Part shown: piece by piece, positions 43,873 through 53,087 of the stretch
Layout: the number at the start of each line of letters is the position of its first letter
Position numbering within the stretch: position 1 is the first letter of the stretch
Assembly (NCBI RefSeq): GCF_000717715.1
Contig: NZ_JOAI01000004.1
Location: forward strand, 1 to 64,000
Direction of reading: 5' to 3'
DNA from: Streptomyces sp. NRRL B-24484
GTDB lineage: Bacteria > Actinomycetota > Actinomycetes > Streptomycetales > Streptomycetaceae
Length of the DNA: 64,000 bases
Made by a program: the position numbers and the translations under genes
Notes under the pieces: model-generated
Seen by the model: the letters and a program-made list of their open reading frames with translations, nothing else
Database searches by the model: none
Told to the model about the DNA's origin: nothing

Positions 43873-45327
43873 ATGACGTACACGACGGCCGCCCATGCCG
43901 CGGACCTGGTCGCCGCACTGCTGTTCATCCTCAGCCTCGCCGGGCTCTCCCAGCACCGGACCTCGCGTGCGGGTGTCGCCTACGGCATCGCCGGCATGGC
44001 GCTCGCGCTCGTGGCCACCGTGGTGGTCGCGGCGCACGACATCTCCGCGGGCGCGGTCTCGCTGATCGTGGTCACCATGGCCGCGGGCGGCGCGATCGGC
44101 CTGTGGCGGGCCCGCCGGGTCGAGATGACCCAGATGCCCGAGCTCATCGCCGTGCTGCACAGCTTCGTCGGCCTGGCCGCGGTGCTGGTCGGGTGGAACA
44201 GCTACCTGGAGGTCGAGCAGCACGGCGCCGCTCAGACCCTGATCGGCTCGGACCTGCTGCGCATCCACCACGCCGAGGTGTTCATCGGCATCTTCATCGG
44301 CGCGGTCACCTTCACCGGCTCGATCGTCGCCTACCTGAAGCTGTCGGCGCGGATCAAGTCGAGCCCGCTGATGCTGCCGGGCAAGAACGCGCTCAACGTG
44401 GCGGCGCTGGTGGCGTTCGTGGCGCTGACGGTGTGGTTCACCGTCAGCCCGAACCTCGGTCTGATGATCGCGGTGACGGTGCTGGCCCTGCTGCTGGGCT
44501 GGCACCTGGTGGCCTCGATCGGCGGCGGCGACATGCCCGTGGTGGTCTCCATGCTGAACAGCTACTCGGGCTGGGCGGCTGCGGCGGCGGGCTTCCTGCT
44601 GAACAACAACCTGCTCATCGTCACCGGTGCGCTCGTCGGCTCCTCCGGTGCCTACCTGTCGTACATCATGTGCAAGGCGATGAACCGGTCCTTCATCTCC
44701 GTCATCGCCGGCGGCTTCGGCATCGAGGCGCCCGCCGCGCAGGACGCGGAGCAGGGCGAGCACCGCGAGAGCAGCGCGCAGGAGACGGCGCAGATGCTGG
44801 CCGAGGCGGACTCGGTGGTCATCACCCCGGGCTACGGCATGGCCGTCGCCCAGGCCCAGCACCCGGTCGCCGAGCTGACCCGGGTGCTGCGCGAGCGCGG
44901 CGTCGAGGTCCGGTTCGGCGTCCACCCGGTGGCGGGCCGCCTGCCCGGACACATGAACGTGCTGCTGGCCGAGGCCCGCGTGCCGTACGACATCGTGCTG
45001 GAGATGGACGAGATCAACGACGACTTCACCGGTACCTCGGTGGTCCTGGTGATCGGCGCCAACGACACCGTCAACCCGGCGGCGACGGAGGACCCGACCA
45101 GTCCGATCGCGGGCATGCCGGTGCTGCGGGTGTGGGAGGCGGACCACGTGGTCGTCTTCAAGCGGTCGATGGCGTCCGGCTATGCGGGCGTGCAGAACCC
45201 GCTGTTCTTCCGGGAGAACAGCAGCATGCTGTTCGGTGACGCCAAGCAGAGCGTGGAGGCCATCCTCCAGGCCCTCAACACCCTCGACCCCTCCCCCGGC
45301 GACCGCCGCACCAAGGCTGCCGCATAG
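43873..45327 (+). CDS. pntB: NAD(P) transhydrogenase subunit beta
   Basis: A 484-residue protein with eight or nine membrane helices (residues 1-280). The soluble NADP(H) domain carries [20 protein letters not shown] and [20 protein letters not shown], the fingerprint of the family, and ends [19 protein letters not shown]. It forms the proton channel and NADP site with PntA. The pair supplies NADPH, which fits the neighbouring katG and the NAD-salvage operon. A long inverted repeat ends the operon. Confidence 0.95.
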   Translation: MTYTTAAHAADLVAALLFILSLAGLSQHRTSRAGVAYGIAGMALALVATVVVAAHDISAGAVSLIVVTMAAGGAIGLWRARRVEMTQMPELIAVLHSFVGLAAVLVGWNSYLEVEQHGAAQTLIGSDLLRIHHAEVFIGIFIGAVTFTGSIVAYLKLSARIKSSPLMLPGKNALNVAALVAFVALTVWFTVSPNLGLMIAVTVLALLLGWHLVASIGGGDMPVVVSMLNSYSGWAAAAAGFLLNNNLLIVTGALVGSSGAYLSYIMCKAMNRSFISVIAGGFGIEAPAAQDAEQGEHRESSAQETAQMLAEADSVVITPGYGMAVAQAQHPVAELTRVLRERGVEVRFGVHPVAGRLPGHMNVLLAEARVPYDIVLEMDEINDDFTGTSVVLVIGANDTVNPAATEDPTSPIAGMPVLRVWEADHVVVFKRSMASGYAGVQNPLFFRENSSMLFGDAKQSVEAILQALNTLDPSPGDRRTKAAA

Positions 45328-45358
45328 CACCGGGGGTCGGCGCTCAAGGGGCAGCACC

Positions 45359-45442
45359 CCGGGGGCGCGGGGAAGTGCGCAATTCGGATGCGGGCCGGTC
45401 TTCGGACCGGGCCCGGTCCGGCGCGGTTCCCCGCGCCCCCGG
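45359..45442. terminator. Long inverted repeat with nested hairpin after pntB
   Basis: Two perfect 16-base arms (45359-45374 and 45427-45442; core GGGGGCGCGGGGAA) enclose 52 bases that hold a second hairpin (CCGGTC-TTCG-GACCGG). It lies between the convergent pntB and CDF genes. The sequence type recurs in streptomycete intergenic regions and likely acts as a bidirectional terminator. Confidence 0.8.
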
Positions 45443-45453
45443 CGCATGTCCCG

Positions 45454-46449
45454 CTACAGCTCCTTGGTACGGCCCGGGGTCGGGTCGAGGTAGACCCGGG
45501 CGACCGCCGGGTGGGCGGCGCGGATCGCCTTCTCGGCCTCCTCGCAGGCGCGTTCCACGTCCCGGGCGGTCGCCGGTTCCTCGAAGGCGACCTTCGCCGC
45601 GACCAGGACGTCCTGCGGTCCGCTGACCAGGGTGACCAGGTCGACCACCTGCCGCACCTGCGGCTGCCCCCGCAGGGTCTCGGCGATCCGGTCCTCCGCG
45701 CTCTGCGGCAGCGCCCGGCCGATCAGCAGCGAGCCGTTGGCGCGGGCCAGCACCACCGCCACCCAGGCCAGCAGTGCCCCGATCAGCAGCGAGGCGACGC
45801 CGTCCCACGCCGAGTCGCCGGTCCGTTCGGTACCGAGGACCCCGCCGAAGGCCAGCACGAGGCCGATCAGTGCGGCCACGTCCTCCAGGAAGACCGCCTT
45901 GACGGCGGTGTCGGGGGTGGCGCGCAGGTAGCGGCGGCCGGTCACCCCGAGCCGGCCTGCCTCGCTGCGGACCTGGCGGACCGTCCGGGAGAGCGAGACG
46001 GACTCGAGGACGAAGGCGACGGCCAGCACGATGTAGGAGGCGGTCGGGCTGCCGAGTTCCTCGCCGTGCAGCAGGGTGCGGACCCCGTCGGTGATCGAGA
46101 AGACGGCGCCGCCGATGAAGGTCGCGAACGAGGCGAGCAACGCCCACACGTACCGCTCCCGGCCGTAGCCGAAGGGGTGGGTGTCGTCCGCGGGGCGGGT
46201 GCTGCGCTTGAGGCTCAGGAAGAGCAGCACCTCGGTGACGGTGTCGGCGAGCGAGTGCGCGGCCTCCGCGAGCATCGCACCGGAGCCGCTCACCAGGCCG
46301 GCGAGCGCCTTGGCCACGGCGATGCCGAGGTTGCACAGGCCGGCGACGACCACCGTGACGGTGCTCTCGGTGGTGTCGCCGGCCTGCGGTGCGCCGGCCT
46401 CCACGGGATGGTCGGGTCGGGGGTCCACAGCAGGAAGTATGTCCGACAT
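45454..46449 (-). CDS. Cation diffusion facilitator (CDF) transporter
   Basis: A 331-residue membrane protein with six helices. It has the metal site AEAAHSLADTVTEVLLF in helix 2 (His-x3-Asp) and VFLEDVAALIGLVLAFGGVL in helix 5 (Glu/Asp where many members have H-x3-D). The cytoplasmic C-terminal domain (VAFEEPATARDVERACEEAE) binds metal in homologs. It should export Zn2+, Mn2+ or Fe2+. The ATG at 46449 is preferred to 46482. It converges with pntB. Confidence 0.88.
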   Translation of the reverse strand: MSDILPAVDPRPDHPVEAGAPQAGDTTESTVTVVVAGLCNLGIAVAKALAGLVSGSGAMLAEAAHSLADTVTEVLLFLSLKRSTRPADDTHPFGYGRERYVWALLASFATFIGGAVFSITDGVRTLLHGEELGSPTASYIVLAVAFVLESVSLSRTVRQVRSEAGRLGVTGRRYLRATPDTAVKAVFLEDVAALIGLVLAFGGVLGTERTGDSAWDGVASLLIGALLAWVAVVLARANGSLLIGRALPQSAEDRIAETLRGQPQVRQVVDLVTLVSGPQDVLVAAKVAFEEPATARDVERACEEAEKAIRAAHPAVARVYLDPTPGRTKEL

Positions 46450-46509
46450 GACCGGCTGTGTGCCCGGTCCCCGACACGCCATGCGCCTCGTGGCGGTCGG
46501 CGGGCCGAC

Positions 46510-47586
46510 CTAGGCGGGAGCCCAGACGCGTTCGGCGTAGTCGACGAAGTTGCGGCCGAGGATCTTCTCGATCCGCTCGGATCGGTAGCCGCGCCGTTCG
46601 AGCAGCCGGGCGAGCTCGCGGAACTGGTCGACGCCGCGCAGGTCCTCGACGAACGGCAGGGTGTCGGCACGCTCGCCGGCCGCGCCGACGCCGCTCGCGC
46701 GCCGCAGTTCGACGTGCTCGGCGAGGGCGGACCGGTAGGCGTCGAGGTCGTCGATCGGGGTGATCGTGCCGTCGGTGCCGATGCCGACGGCGTCCTCGCC
46801 GCAGACGTCGACGGCGTGGGCGATGTGCTCGACGACGTCGGCGGCGGTGGCGTGGCCGGTCGGGCTGAGGAAGGGCATGAAGTAGATGCCGACGAAGCCG
46901 CCGCGGTCGGCGACCAGCCGCAGTTCCTCGTCGGTCTTGTTGCGCGGCAGGTCGACCAGGGCGCGGCAGCCGGTGTGGTTGATCGAGACGGGCTGCCGGG
47001 AGGCCCGGGCCGCGTCCAGGCAGGTGCGTTCGCCGCTGTGCGAGAGGTCGACCATCAGCCGGCTGTCGTTGAGCGCCTCGACGACCCGGTGGCCGAGCGG
47101 GGTGAGTCCGCGGTTCTCCGGCGCCATGGAGCCGTCGCCCAGCTGGTTGGCCTGGTTGTACGTCAGCTGGACGACGCGGACGCCACGCTCGGCGAAGACC
47201 GCGACGCGGCCGGGGTCGTCGCCGACGGCCACCGCGTTCTGGAAGCCGTAGACGATGCCGACCTTCTTCTCCCGGGCGGCCCGGTGGATGTCGGCGGCGG
47301 TGCGGACCTTGAGCAGGTCGGCGGGGTTCGCGCGGACGATCCCGTCCCAGACGTCGATCTCCTCCAGGGTGTGCTCGTACGGCGGGAGGTCGCCCATGGT
47401 GTAGCCGAGGGTGATGTTGACGGCGGTCAGGCCGGAGGACCGGGCGTCGGCCAGGGCGCGGGCGTCCACGGTGAGCCGGGAGCTGGAGGGGTTGAGTTCG
47501 GCGGCGGCCTCGGCGGACCGGGGCGCGTTGGGGTTGTCCAGCTGGCCGAGCGCGTTGACGACCGGGGGGAAGGGGGAGTCGGTCAT
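46510..47586 (-). CDS. M19 membrane-dipeptidase-like protein with altered metal site
   Basis: A 358-residue TIM-barrel protein of the M19 renal-dipeptidase family. Conserved later ligands are present (VDLSHSGERTCLDA, SINHTGCRALVDLPRN, GIGTDG). The N-terminal metal motif normally DxHxD reads NALGQLDNP, and the bridging Glu position reads GFQNAV, so two zinc ligands are lost. It may use one metal or act on a different substrate. Its stop region and the amidohydrolase upstream overlap by four bases, so they form one operon. Confidence 0.82.
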   Translation of the reverse strand: MTDSPFPPVVNALGQLDNPNAPRSAEAAAELNPSSSRLTVDARALADARSSGLTAVNITLGYTMGDLPPYEHTLEEIDVWDGIVRANPADLLKVRTAADIHRAAREKKVGIVYGFQNAVAVGDDPGRVAVFAERGVRVVQLTYNQANQLGDGSMAPENRGLTPLGHRVVEALNDSRLMVDLSHSGERTCLDAARASRQPVSINHTGCRALVDLPRNKTDEELRLVADRGGFVGIYFMPFLSPTGHATAADVVEHIAHAVDVCGEDAVGIGTDGTITPIDDLDAYRSALAEHVELRRASGVGAAGERADTLPFVEDLRGVDQFRELARLLERRGYRSERIEKILGRNFVDYAERVWAPA

Positions 47587-48890
47587 CGGCCCGCCTCGAA
47601 GTCGGCGCGGGCGTGGCGGCGGCCGCGCTTGACGGTCAGGTGGACGGTGCGCAGGTGCTTGACGTCCTGCAGCGGGTCCTCGTCGAAGACCGCGAAGTCG
47701 GCGAGCCGGCCGGCCTCGACGGTGCCGCGCAGCTGCTCGGCACCGGCGCTGCGGGCGCCGACGGCGGTGGCGGAGCGCAGCGCGTCCGCGGGGGTGAGGC
47801 CGCAGCGGTCGACGAGGAAGGCGAGTTCCTCGTAGAGGGCCGGGAAGGGGTCGTCCGGCGGGGTCTCGTAGTCGGTGCCGGTGGCGATCGGGACGCCCGC
47901 ACGGTGCGCCTGGGCGGTGAGGGCGGCGGCGAGGTCGCTGTTCTGCCGGGCGCGTTCGGCGGCCTCGGGGCCGCCGCCGGTCATCTCTGCGCTGGCCCAG
48001 AGCGCGGCGGTGGCGTCGAGGACGGTGCCGCTGCGGCGCATCAGGGCGAGCAGGTCCTCGATCACCGGGTCGTTGCCGGCGGTGAGCCGGACGTGGTCGA
48101 CGGGCGGCTTGTCGCGGTAGGTCGTCAGGGGCTGCGCGGCGCAGGCGTGGGCGAGCAGGGTGACGTGCGAGACGGTGTCGACGCCGGCCTCGACGACCTC
48201 GCGCGGGCCGGCGGGGAAGACCGCGGCGTGCGCCCAGACCGGGACGGACTGGCGGTGGGCCTCGGCGGTGATCGCGGCGACCGTGGCGGCGTCGAGGTCG
48301 GCGTAGACCTTGATCGCGGAGGCGTGGGTGCCGCGGGCGAGGGCGACGGCGATCGGCAGGTCGGTGGCGGGGGTGACGGCCTGCATCCAGGGGACCTGTC
48401 CGGCGACGGCGCCGCGGGTGACCTGGTGGGTGCGGACGTCGTCGAAGAAGGACGGACCCGCCATCAGGGCGGCGTAGTGGATGTCGGGGCCGGGGATCTC
48501 GCCGACCAGGGTGGCGCGGGCGAGGTCGCCGATCTGGCGGACGTCGTCGGCCATGTCGCGGATCGCCGTGACGCCGCTGTGCACCAGGCGGCGCAGCACG
48601 GCCTCGGCGCGCGGCCGGTCCGGCGGGGTGGCGAGGTGCTGGTGGGCGTCGATCAGGCCGGGGGTGACGTACCGGCCGTCGAGGTCGACGGTCTCGGCGC
48701 CGTCCGGGAGCAGGGCGGCCGCGTCGGCCTCGGCGACAACCTGCCGGATGCGCTCGCCGTCGACGACGATCGCGGCCCGGCGGGGCGGGCGGCCCGTCCC
48801 GTCGAAGACGGTGGCCCCGCGGTAGACGGTGACGGCACCGGGCGGGGGCGGCGCGTAGGGGGTGGGTGCGCCGTGGGACTCGTCCGGCAT
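47583..48890 (-). CDS. Metal-dependent amidohydrolase
   Basis: A 435-residue amidohydrolase of the imidazolonepropionase/prolidase-like group. It has the HxH metal pair in GLIDAHQHL, Lys in IKVYADLDAATVAA, His residues in VWAHAAVF and SHVTLLAHA, and Asp in ATGTDYETP. It would hydrolyse a cyclic amide or a dipeptide. It is first in an operon with the M19-like gene and divergent from an IclR regulator, so the set probably degrades one compound. Confidence 0.88.
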   Translation of the reverse strand: MPDESHGAPTPYAPPPPGAVTVYRGATVFDGTGRPPRRAAIVVDGERIRQVVAEADAAALLPDGAETVDLDGRYVTPGLIDAHQHLATPPDRPRAEAVLRRLVHSGVTAIRDMADDVRQIGDLARATLVGEIPGPDIHYAALMAGPSFFDDVRTHQVTRGAVAGQVPWMQAVTPATDLPIAVALARGTHASAIKVYADLDAATVAAITAEAHRQSVPVWAHAAVFPAGPREVVEAGVDTVSHVTLLAHACAAQPLTTYRDKPPVDHVRLTAGNDPVIEDLLALMRRSGTVLDATAALWASAEMTGGGPEAAERARQNSDLAAALTAQAHRAGVPIATGTDYETPPDDPFPALYEELAFLVDRCGLTPADALRSATAVGARSAGAEQLRGTVEAGRLADFAVFDEDPLQDVKHLRTVHLTVKRGRRHARADFEAGR

Positions 48891-48909
48891 CCGTCACCTC
48901 TCACTGGTC

Positions 48910-48928
48910 TGTTGCATCAGGCGCAACA
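48910..48928. promoter_or_regulatory. Probable IclR operator
   Basis: TGTTGC-N7-GCAACA, a perfect inverted repeat, lies between the divergent amidohydrolase and IclR genes, 20 bases from the amidohydrolase start. It probably controls both directions. Confidence 0.78.
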
Positions 48929-48992
48929 TGTGTATTGTCTGGCGAAACGCTTGCCACTGTATCCCAGTGGTCCCCGGAGGTGGAGAGGTCGG

Positions 48993-49775
48993 ATGTCACA
49001 GGCTCCCCGGTCGGCGGTCGACAAGGCCCTCGACCTCGTCGAGGCGGTCGCCCGCGCCGAACGCCCCGCCCGGCTCGCCGACCTCGCACGCTCGGTCGAC
49101 CTGCACCGGGCGACGGCGTACCGGATCCTGCTCGACCTGGTCCGCCGCGGCTGGGTGCTGCGGGTCGGCGACAGCTACCTGCCGGGTGCGGCGGCGCTGC
49201 AGGTCTCGGCGGCCGCGCTGCACCACTCGCTGACGGCGCTGGCCCGGCCGGTCCTGGAGGGGCTGTCCGCGGCCACCGGCCTGATGGTGAACCTGCAGGT
49301 GCTGGAGGGCGACCGGGCGCGGGTGGTGGACGTGGTGCGCCCGGAGCGGCTGGCGATGATCTCCCACCTGCGCGGCGAGGCGCTGCCGGTGCACCGGTTC
49401 GCCGGCCCGCTGGCGCTGGTCGCCGCGCTGCCCGCCGACGCGCGGGCCCCGTACCTGCGTCCGGCCGAGGAGGCCGGCCATCCGCTGGACGGCGCGGACG
49501 GCCTGCTCGCCGACCTCGCCCGGGTGGAGCGCACCGGTGTCGCCCTGGAACGCGGGCGGCACGAGAAGCCGGTCGCGTCGATCAGCCGGGTGGTGCGCTC
49601 CCGGGACGGCTCACCGGTCTGCGCGCTGACCGCGGTCGGCCTGGACACCGACTTCGACGGACCCGCGCTCGACGGGCTGACGGAGCGTCTGCTGGCGGCC
49701 GCCGGCACGCTGGAGGACGTGCTCGCGGGCCGGGCCGCGGCTACGGGGCCGGACGCGGACGGAGGCGCCCGGTGA
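48993..49775 (+). CDS. IclR-family regulator
   Basis: A 260-residue protein. The N-terminal winged helix (VDKALDLVEAVARAERPARL, ADLARSVDLHRATAYRILLD) spans residues 8-70. The effector domain carries HRFAGPLALVAALP and SISRVVRSRDGSPVCALTAV. AGGAGG-like sequence precedes the ATG at 48993. The stop overlaps the GTG of the cyclodeaminase-like gene by four bases. It likely senses the substrate of the flanking catabolic genes. Confidence 0.9.
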   Translation: MSQAPRSAVDKALDLVEAVARAERPARLADLARSVDLHRATAYRILLDLVRRGWVLRVGDSYLPGAAALQVSAAALHHSLTALARPVLEGLSAATGLMVNLQVLEGDRARVVDVVRPERLAMISHLRGEALPVHRFAGPLALVAALPADARAPYLRPAEEAGHPLDGADGLLADLARVERTGVALERGRHEKPVASISRVVRSRDGSPVCALTAVGLDTDFDGPALDGLTERLLAAAGTLEDVLAGRAAATGPDADGGAR

Positions 49776-50713
49776 GCGGGGTGCTGGTGCTGGACCGGGC
49801 GCAGACCCGTGCCGCCCTCGACCCCGTGGAGGTGACCGCGGCGGTCGCCCGCGCCCTGGTCGCGATCGCCCGTGACGAGGTGTCGGCTCCGCCCCGGATC
49901 GCCGCCCGGACGCCCACCGGACTGCTCGGCGCCATGCCCGGCCACGTGCCGGGGCTGGGGCTCGCGGCCAAGCTGGTCTCGGTCTTCGCCGACCCGGCGG
50001 CGCCGGGGCGCAGCAGCCACCGCGGAGTGGTGGCGCTCTTCGACGAGCGGGACGGGCGGCCGCTCGCCCTGATGGACGCCGAGCCGCTGACCGCCGTCCG
50101 GACGGCGGCCTGCGCGACGCTGAGCATGCGGGCGCTCGCCGCACCGGTGCCCCGGCGGGTGGCGGTGCTCGGCACCGGCACCCAGGCCCGCGCCCAACTC
50201 GCCCTGCTCGCCGGGCTCGATCCGCGGACGGAGGTGGTGGTCGGGGGCCGGGACACGGACCGGGCCCGCCGTACGGCGGAGCTGCTCCCGGGGGCGGCGT
50301 CCGCGACGGTCGCGGAGGCGCTGGACGGTGCCGACGTGGTCCTCTGCTGCACGGACGCCTCCACGCCCGTCCTGCACCGGGCCGCCCTGGCGCCCGGCGC
50401 CCACGTCAGCTCGGTGGGCGGGTCGCGTGGGCCGGAGCTGGACGCCGCGACCGTGCGCGAGGGCACGCTCTTCGCCGAGTGGCCCGGCGCCGTCTCTCCC
50501 CCGCCGGCCGGCGCTCACGAGCTCAGCGGTGTCCCGGCCGAGCGCCTCACCCTGCTCGGAGCCGTCCTCGACGGCACCGCCCCCGGTCGCCGCTCCGCCC
50601 AGGAGCTGACCGTCTTCAAGTCCACCGGCCACGCCGCCCTGGACGTCGCCGCCGCCGCCGTCGTCCACCGCACCGCCCTCGCCCGCGGCCTCGGCACCGT
50701 GGTGGACCTCTGA
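49772..50713 (+). CDS. Ornithine cyclodeaminase / mu-crystallin family protein
   Basis: A 313-residue NAD(P)-dependent protein. It has the family start (TAAVARALVAIARDEVSAPP), the lysine region GLAAKLVSVF, the Rossmann motif VAVLGTGTQARAQLAL, and GAHVSSVGGSRGPELDA. Members cyclise ornithine to proline, reduce imines, or act as alanine dehydrogenases. Coupled to an IclR gene and opposite an amidohydrolase/dipeptidase operon, it fits a pathway for an amino-acid-derived ring or imine. The exact substrate is not shown. Confidence 0.9.
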   Translation: MSGVLVLDRAQTRAALDPVEVTAAVARALVAIARDEVSAPPRIAARTPTGLLGAMPGHVPGLGLAAKLVSVFADPAAPGRSSHRGVVALFDERDGRPLALMDAEPLTAVRTAACATLSMRALAAPVPRRVAVLGTGTQARAQLALLAGLDPRTEVVVGGRDTDRARRTAELLPGAASATVAEALDGADVVLCCTDASTPVLHRAALAPGAHVSSVGGSRGPELDAATVREGTLFAEWPGAVSPPPAGAHELSGVPAERLTLLGAVLDGTAPGRRSAQELTVFKSTGHAALDVAAAAVVHRTALARGLGTVVDL

Positions 50714-50731
50714 CCTCCCGGGGCGGCCGCG

Positions 50732-51226
50732 TCAGTCCGGCAGGACCTCGAACTCCGCGGGCCCGAGCGCGAGCACCCCGTCGCTGAGCGGGGTGCAGCG
50801 GACACCGCCCCGGTCCCGCAGCGCCCGCTGGGCGCCGGGGCCGATGACGGCGTCCATCCAAGCGCACGGGCGGGCGGCACGGCGCACGGCCAGCAGGACG
50901 GGCCCGCCGCCGCAGTCCAGGGAGACCGTCCGGCCGAGGAGGGCGTCGACGTCCACGCCGCGGAGCAGCACGTTGCGGCGGGTGTGCCGCAGGTCGGTGT
51001 CGGGACGGATGCCGAGCGGGAGGTTCTCGGCGGCCATCAGCGTCACCGCGGCATCCCGGTGCGCCGGGCGGGCGTAGTACCGGTCCCCGACCAGGCCGAG
51101 ACCCGCCCGTACCTCGGCGCTGCGCACGAGTTCGTCCGGGTGCGCCGGGGACGGCCCCTCGGAGGGGCGCCCGGTGTACCGGTGCCCCGGCGACACCAGC
51201 AGCTGCACCACCTCGACCACGGCCAT
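50732..51226 (-). CDS. MOSC-domain protein
   Basis: A 164-residue single-domain MOSC protein, the C-terminal sulfurase module of molybdenum cofactor enzymes. GLGLVGDRYYARPAHRDAAV, RRNVLLRGVDVDALLGRT and the cysteine in RAARPCAWMD fit. MOSC proteins carry sulfur or bind Mo cofactor for reactions such as N-hydroxylated substrate reduction. No other moco gene is near. Confidence 0.85.
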   Translation of the reverse strand: MAVVEVVQLLVSPGHRYTGRPSEGPSPAHPDELVRSAEVRAGLGLVGDRYYARPAHRDAAVTLMAAENLPLGIRPDTDLRHTRRNVLLRGVDVDALLGRTVSLDCGGGPVLLAVRRAARPCAWMDAVIGPGAQRALRDRGGVRCTPLSDGVLALGPAEFEVLPD

Positions 51227-51307
51227 GCGGGCCAGCGTACGCCGCGTCGCGCCGACGCCGGACGGGCCCGCCCCGCTGCGGGCATGCTGGAGGGGTGGGT
51301 GACTGCG

Positions 51308-51731
51308 ATGGCTGAGCCGAAGACCGCGCGGACGGGTGCGGACCCCCGCGGAGTTCCTCGCGGCGGTGACCGGGGAACGGCGCCGGGCCGAGGCGCAGGA
51401 GCTGTGCGCCCTGATCGCCGCGGCGACGGGTGCGCCCGCCGAGATGTGGGGCGCCTCGATGGTCGGCTTCGGCAGCTACAGCCACCGCTACGCGAGCGGC
51501 CGCACCGGCGAGTGGCCGCCGATCGCCTTCGCCCCGCGCCGCCAGGCGCTGGTGCTGTACCTCGCCGAGGGCTTCGAGCCGTACGCCGGCCTGTTGGCCC
51601 GGCTCGGCCCGCACACCACCGGCAGGGGCTGCCTCTACCTCAGGCGGCTCGCCGACGTGGACCGGGACGTCCTCACCGAGCTCGTCCGCACGTCCTTCGC
51701 GCGGACGGACGGCCGGACGATCACCCCGTAG
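51308..51731 (+). pseudogene. DUF1801-family protein, frameshifted near N-terminus
   Basis: The ATG at 51308 opens a frame reading MAEPKTARTGADP, the usual start of streptomycete DUF1801 proteins. In the next frame the body continues as EFLAAVTGERRRAEAQELCA to the stop at 51731 (GFGSYSHRYASGRTGEWPPI and other conserved parts intact). A five-C run at 51343-51347 holds the break, and removing one C joins them. Alternatively the GTG at 51336 gives a 131-residue protein lacking 10 residues. The gene may still work. Confidence 0.75.
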
Positions 51732-51764
51732 CCCGGCGGTCGCTCCGCGGCCGAACGGCCCCCG

Positions 51765-52095
51765 GCGGCGACCCGGACCTCAACACCTTCGGCCGGTTCA
51801 ACCCGGACCGGACCGGCGAATCGGCCGACAAGATCATGCACGGCATGCCGGTGACCCCGCGGCTACACCCTCATGGGCGCGGACAACCCGCCCGGCATGG
51901 AGCACCGGCCGGGCAACAACATCACGGTGAGCCTGAGCGGCGACGACGACGCCGAACTGCGGGGCTACTGGACGGCGCTCTCCGAGGGCGGCACCGTGTC
52001 CGTCCCGCTGGAGAAGCAGATGTGGGGGCGACGTCCCGGGCATGTGCACCGACCGCTTCGGCATCACCTGGCTGGTCGACATCAGCGAGGCGTAG
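51765..52095 (+). pseudogene. PhnB-like VOC protein, truncated and frameshifted
   Basis: Three frames each hold a piece of one protein: GGDPDLNTFGRFNPDRTGES with ADKIMHG, then YTLMGADNPPGMEHRPGNNI and SVPLEKQMWG, then DVPGMCTDRFGITWLVDISE ending at 52095. The order matches a PhnB/3-demethylubiquinone-like VOC protein that lacks its first 30 or so residues. Frame changes occur near 51862 and in a GGGGG run near 52023-52028. It is clearly broken as written. Confidence 0.8.
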
Positions 52096-52146
52096 GCCCT
52101 CTCTTCCGGATCCCGCCGGCGGAGGGGCACCGGCGCAGACGGCGGG

Positions 52147-52470
<324 letters not shown>

Positions 52471-52530
52471 CGGGCTGCCGTCCTCTCGGGTTCGGTGCTG
52501 CTCGCCGCTCTGGCACGGCCGACCGTAGGA

Positions 52531-52548
52531 CCTCAAGTAATCTTGAGG
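52531..52548. promoter_or_regulatory. SoxR box
   Basis: CCTCAAG-N4-CTTGAGG, a perfect inverted repeat very close to the consensus SoxR site, lies between soxR (start 52566) and the divergent ferredoxin gene (start 52470). Only 17 bases separate it from the soxR start. Confidence 0.9.
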
Positions 52549-52565
52549 TCAACAGGAGGCGGTGC

Positions 52566-53030
52566 ATGACGAACCGACAGCCCGGTGGCACCCGGGCCAC
52601 CCCGGACGACTGGCTGGCCATCGGCGAGGTCAGCGCGCGGACCGGTGCGGCGGTGTCCGCCCTGCGGTTCTACGAGGAGCTCGGCCTGATCGCGTCCGAG
52701 CGCGACGAGCGGAACCAGCGCCGCTACCCCCGGCACATGCTGCGCCGGGTCGCCCTGATCTCGGTGGCGAAGCGGATCGGCATCCCGCTGCAGGACCTCC
52801 GGGAGGCCTTCGCCGACGTGCCGCTCGACCGGCCGCCGAGCCACGACGAGTGGCAGCGCGCCTCACGCGGCTGGAAACGCCGCCTGGAGGAGCGCCGCCG
52901 GACCATCGAACGGCTGGAAGCCGAACTCACCGGATGCATCGGCTGCGGCTGCCTCTCGATGAAGGCCTGCGCCCTGCTGAACCCCGGCGACGCGCTCGCC
53001 GAGGACGGCACCGGCCCGCGGCGCCTGTGA
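52566..53030 (+). CDS. soxR: Redox-sensing regulator SoxR
   Basis: A 154-residue MerR-family protein. It has the HTH (AIGEVSARTGAAVSALRFYE, ERNQRRYPRHMLRR), a dimer helix and the [2Fe-2S] cluster motif CIGCGCLSMKAC. Oxidised SoxR activates target promoters. In streptomycetes it responds to redox-active pigments such as actinorhodin. The perfect SoxR box upstream also serves the divergent ferredoxin gene, a likely target. Confidence 0.95.
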   Translation: MTNRQPGGTRATPDDWLAIGEVSARTGAAVSALRFYEELGLIASERDERNQRRYPRHMLRRVALISVAKRIGIPLQDLREAFADVPLDRPPSHDEWQRASRGWKRRLEERRRTIERLEAELTGCIGCGCLSMKACALLNPGDALAEDGTGPRRL

Positions 53031-53087
53031 GCACCTCCGGTGCCGGCCCCCGTTTCCGGGCCCCGGCACCGGGCTACGCTCCTCGGC

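Noticed and set aside
44700..45327. Long antisense frames over katG, pntA and pntB
   Set aside because: They are by-products of the strong third-position G/C bias. The sense frames encode well-known enzymes.
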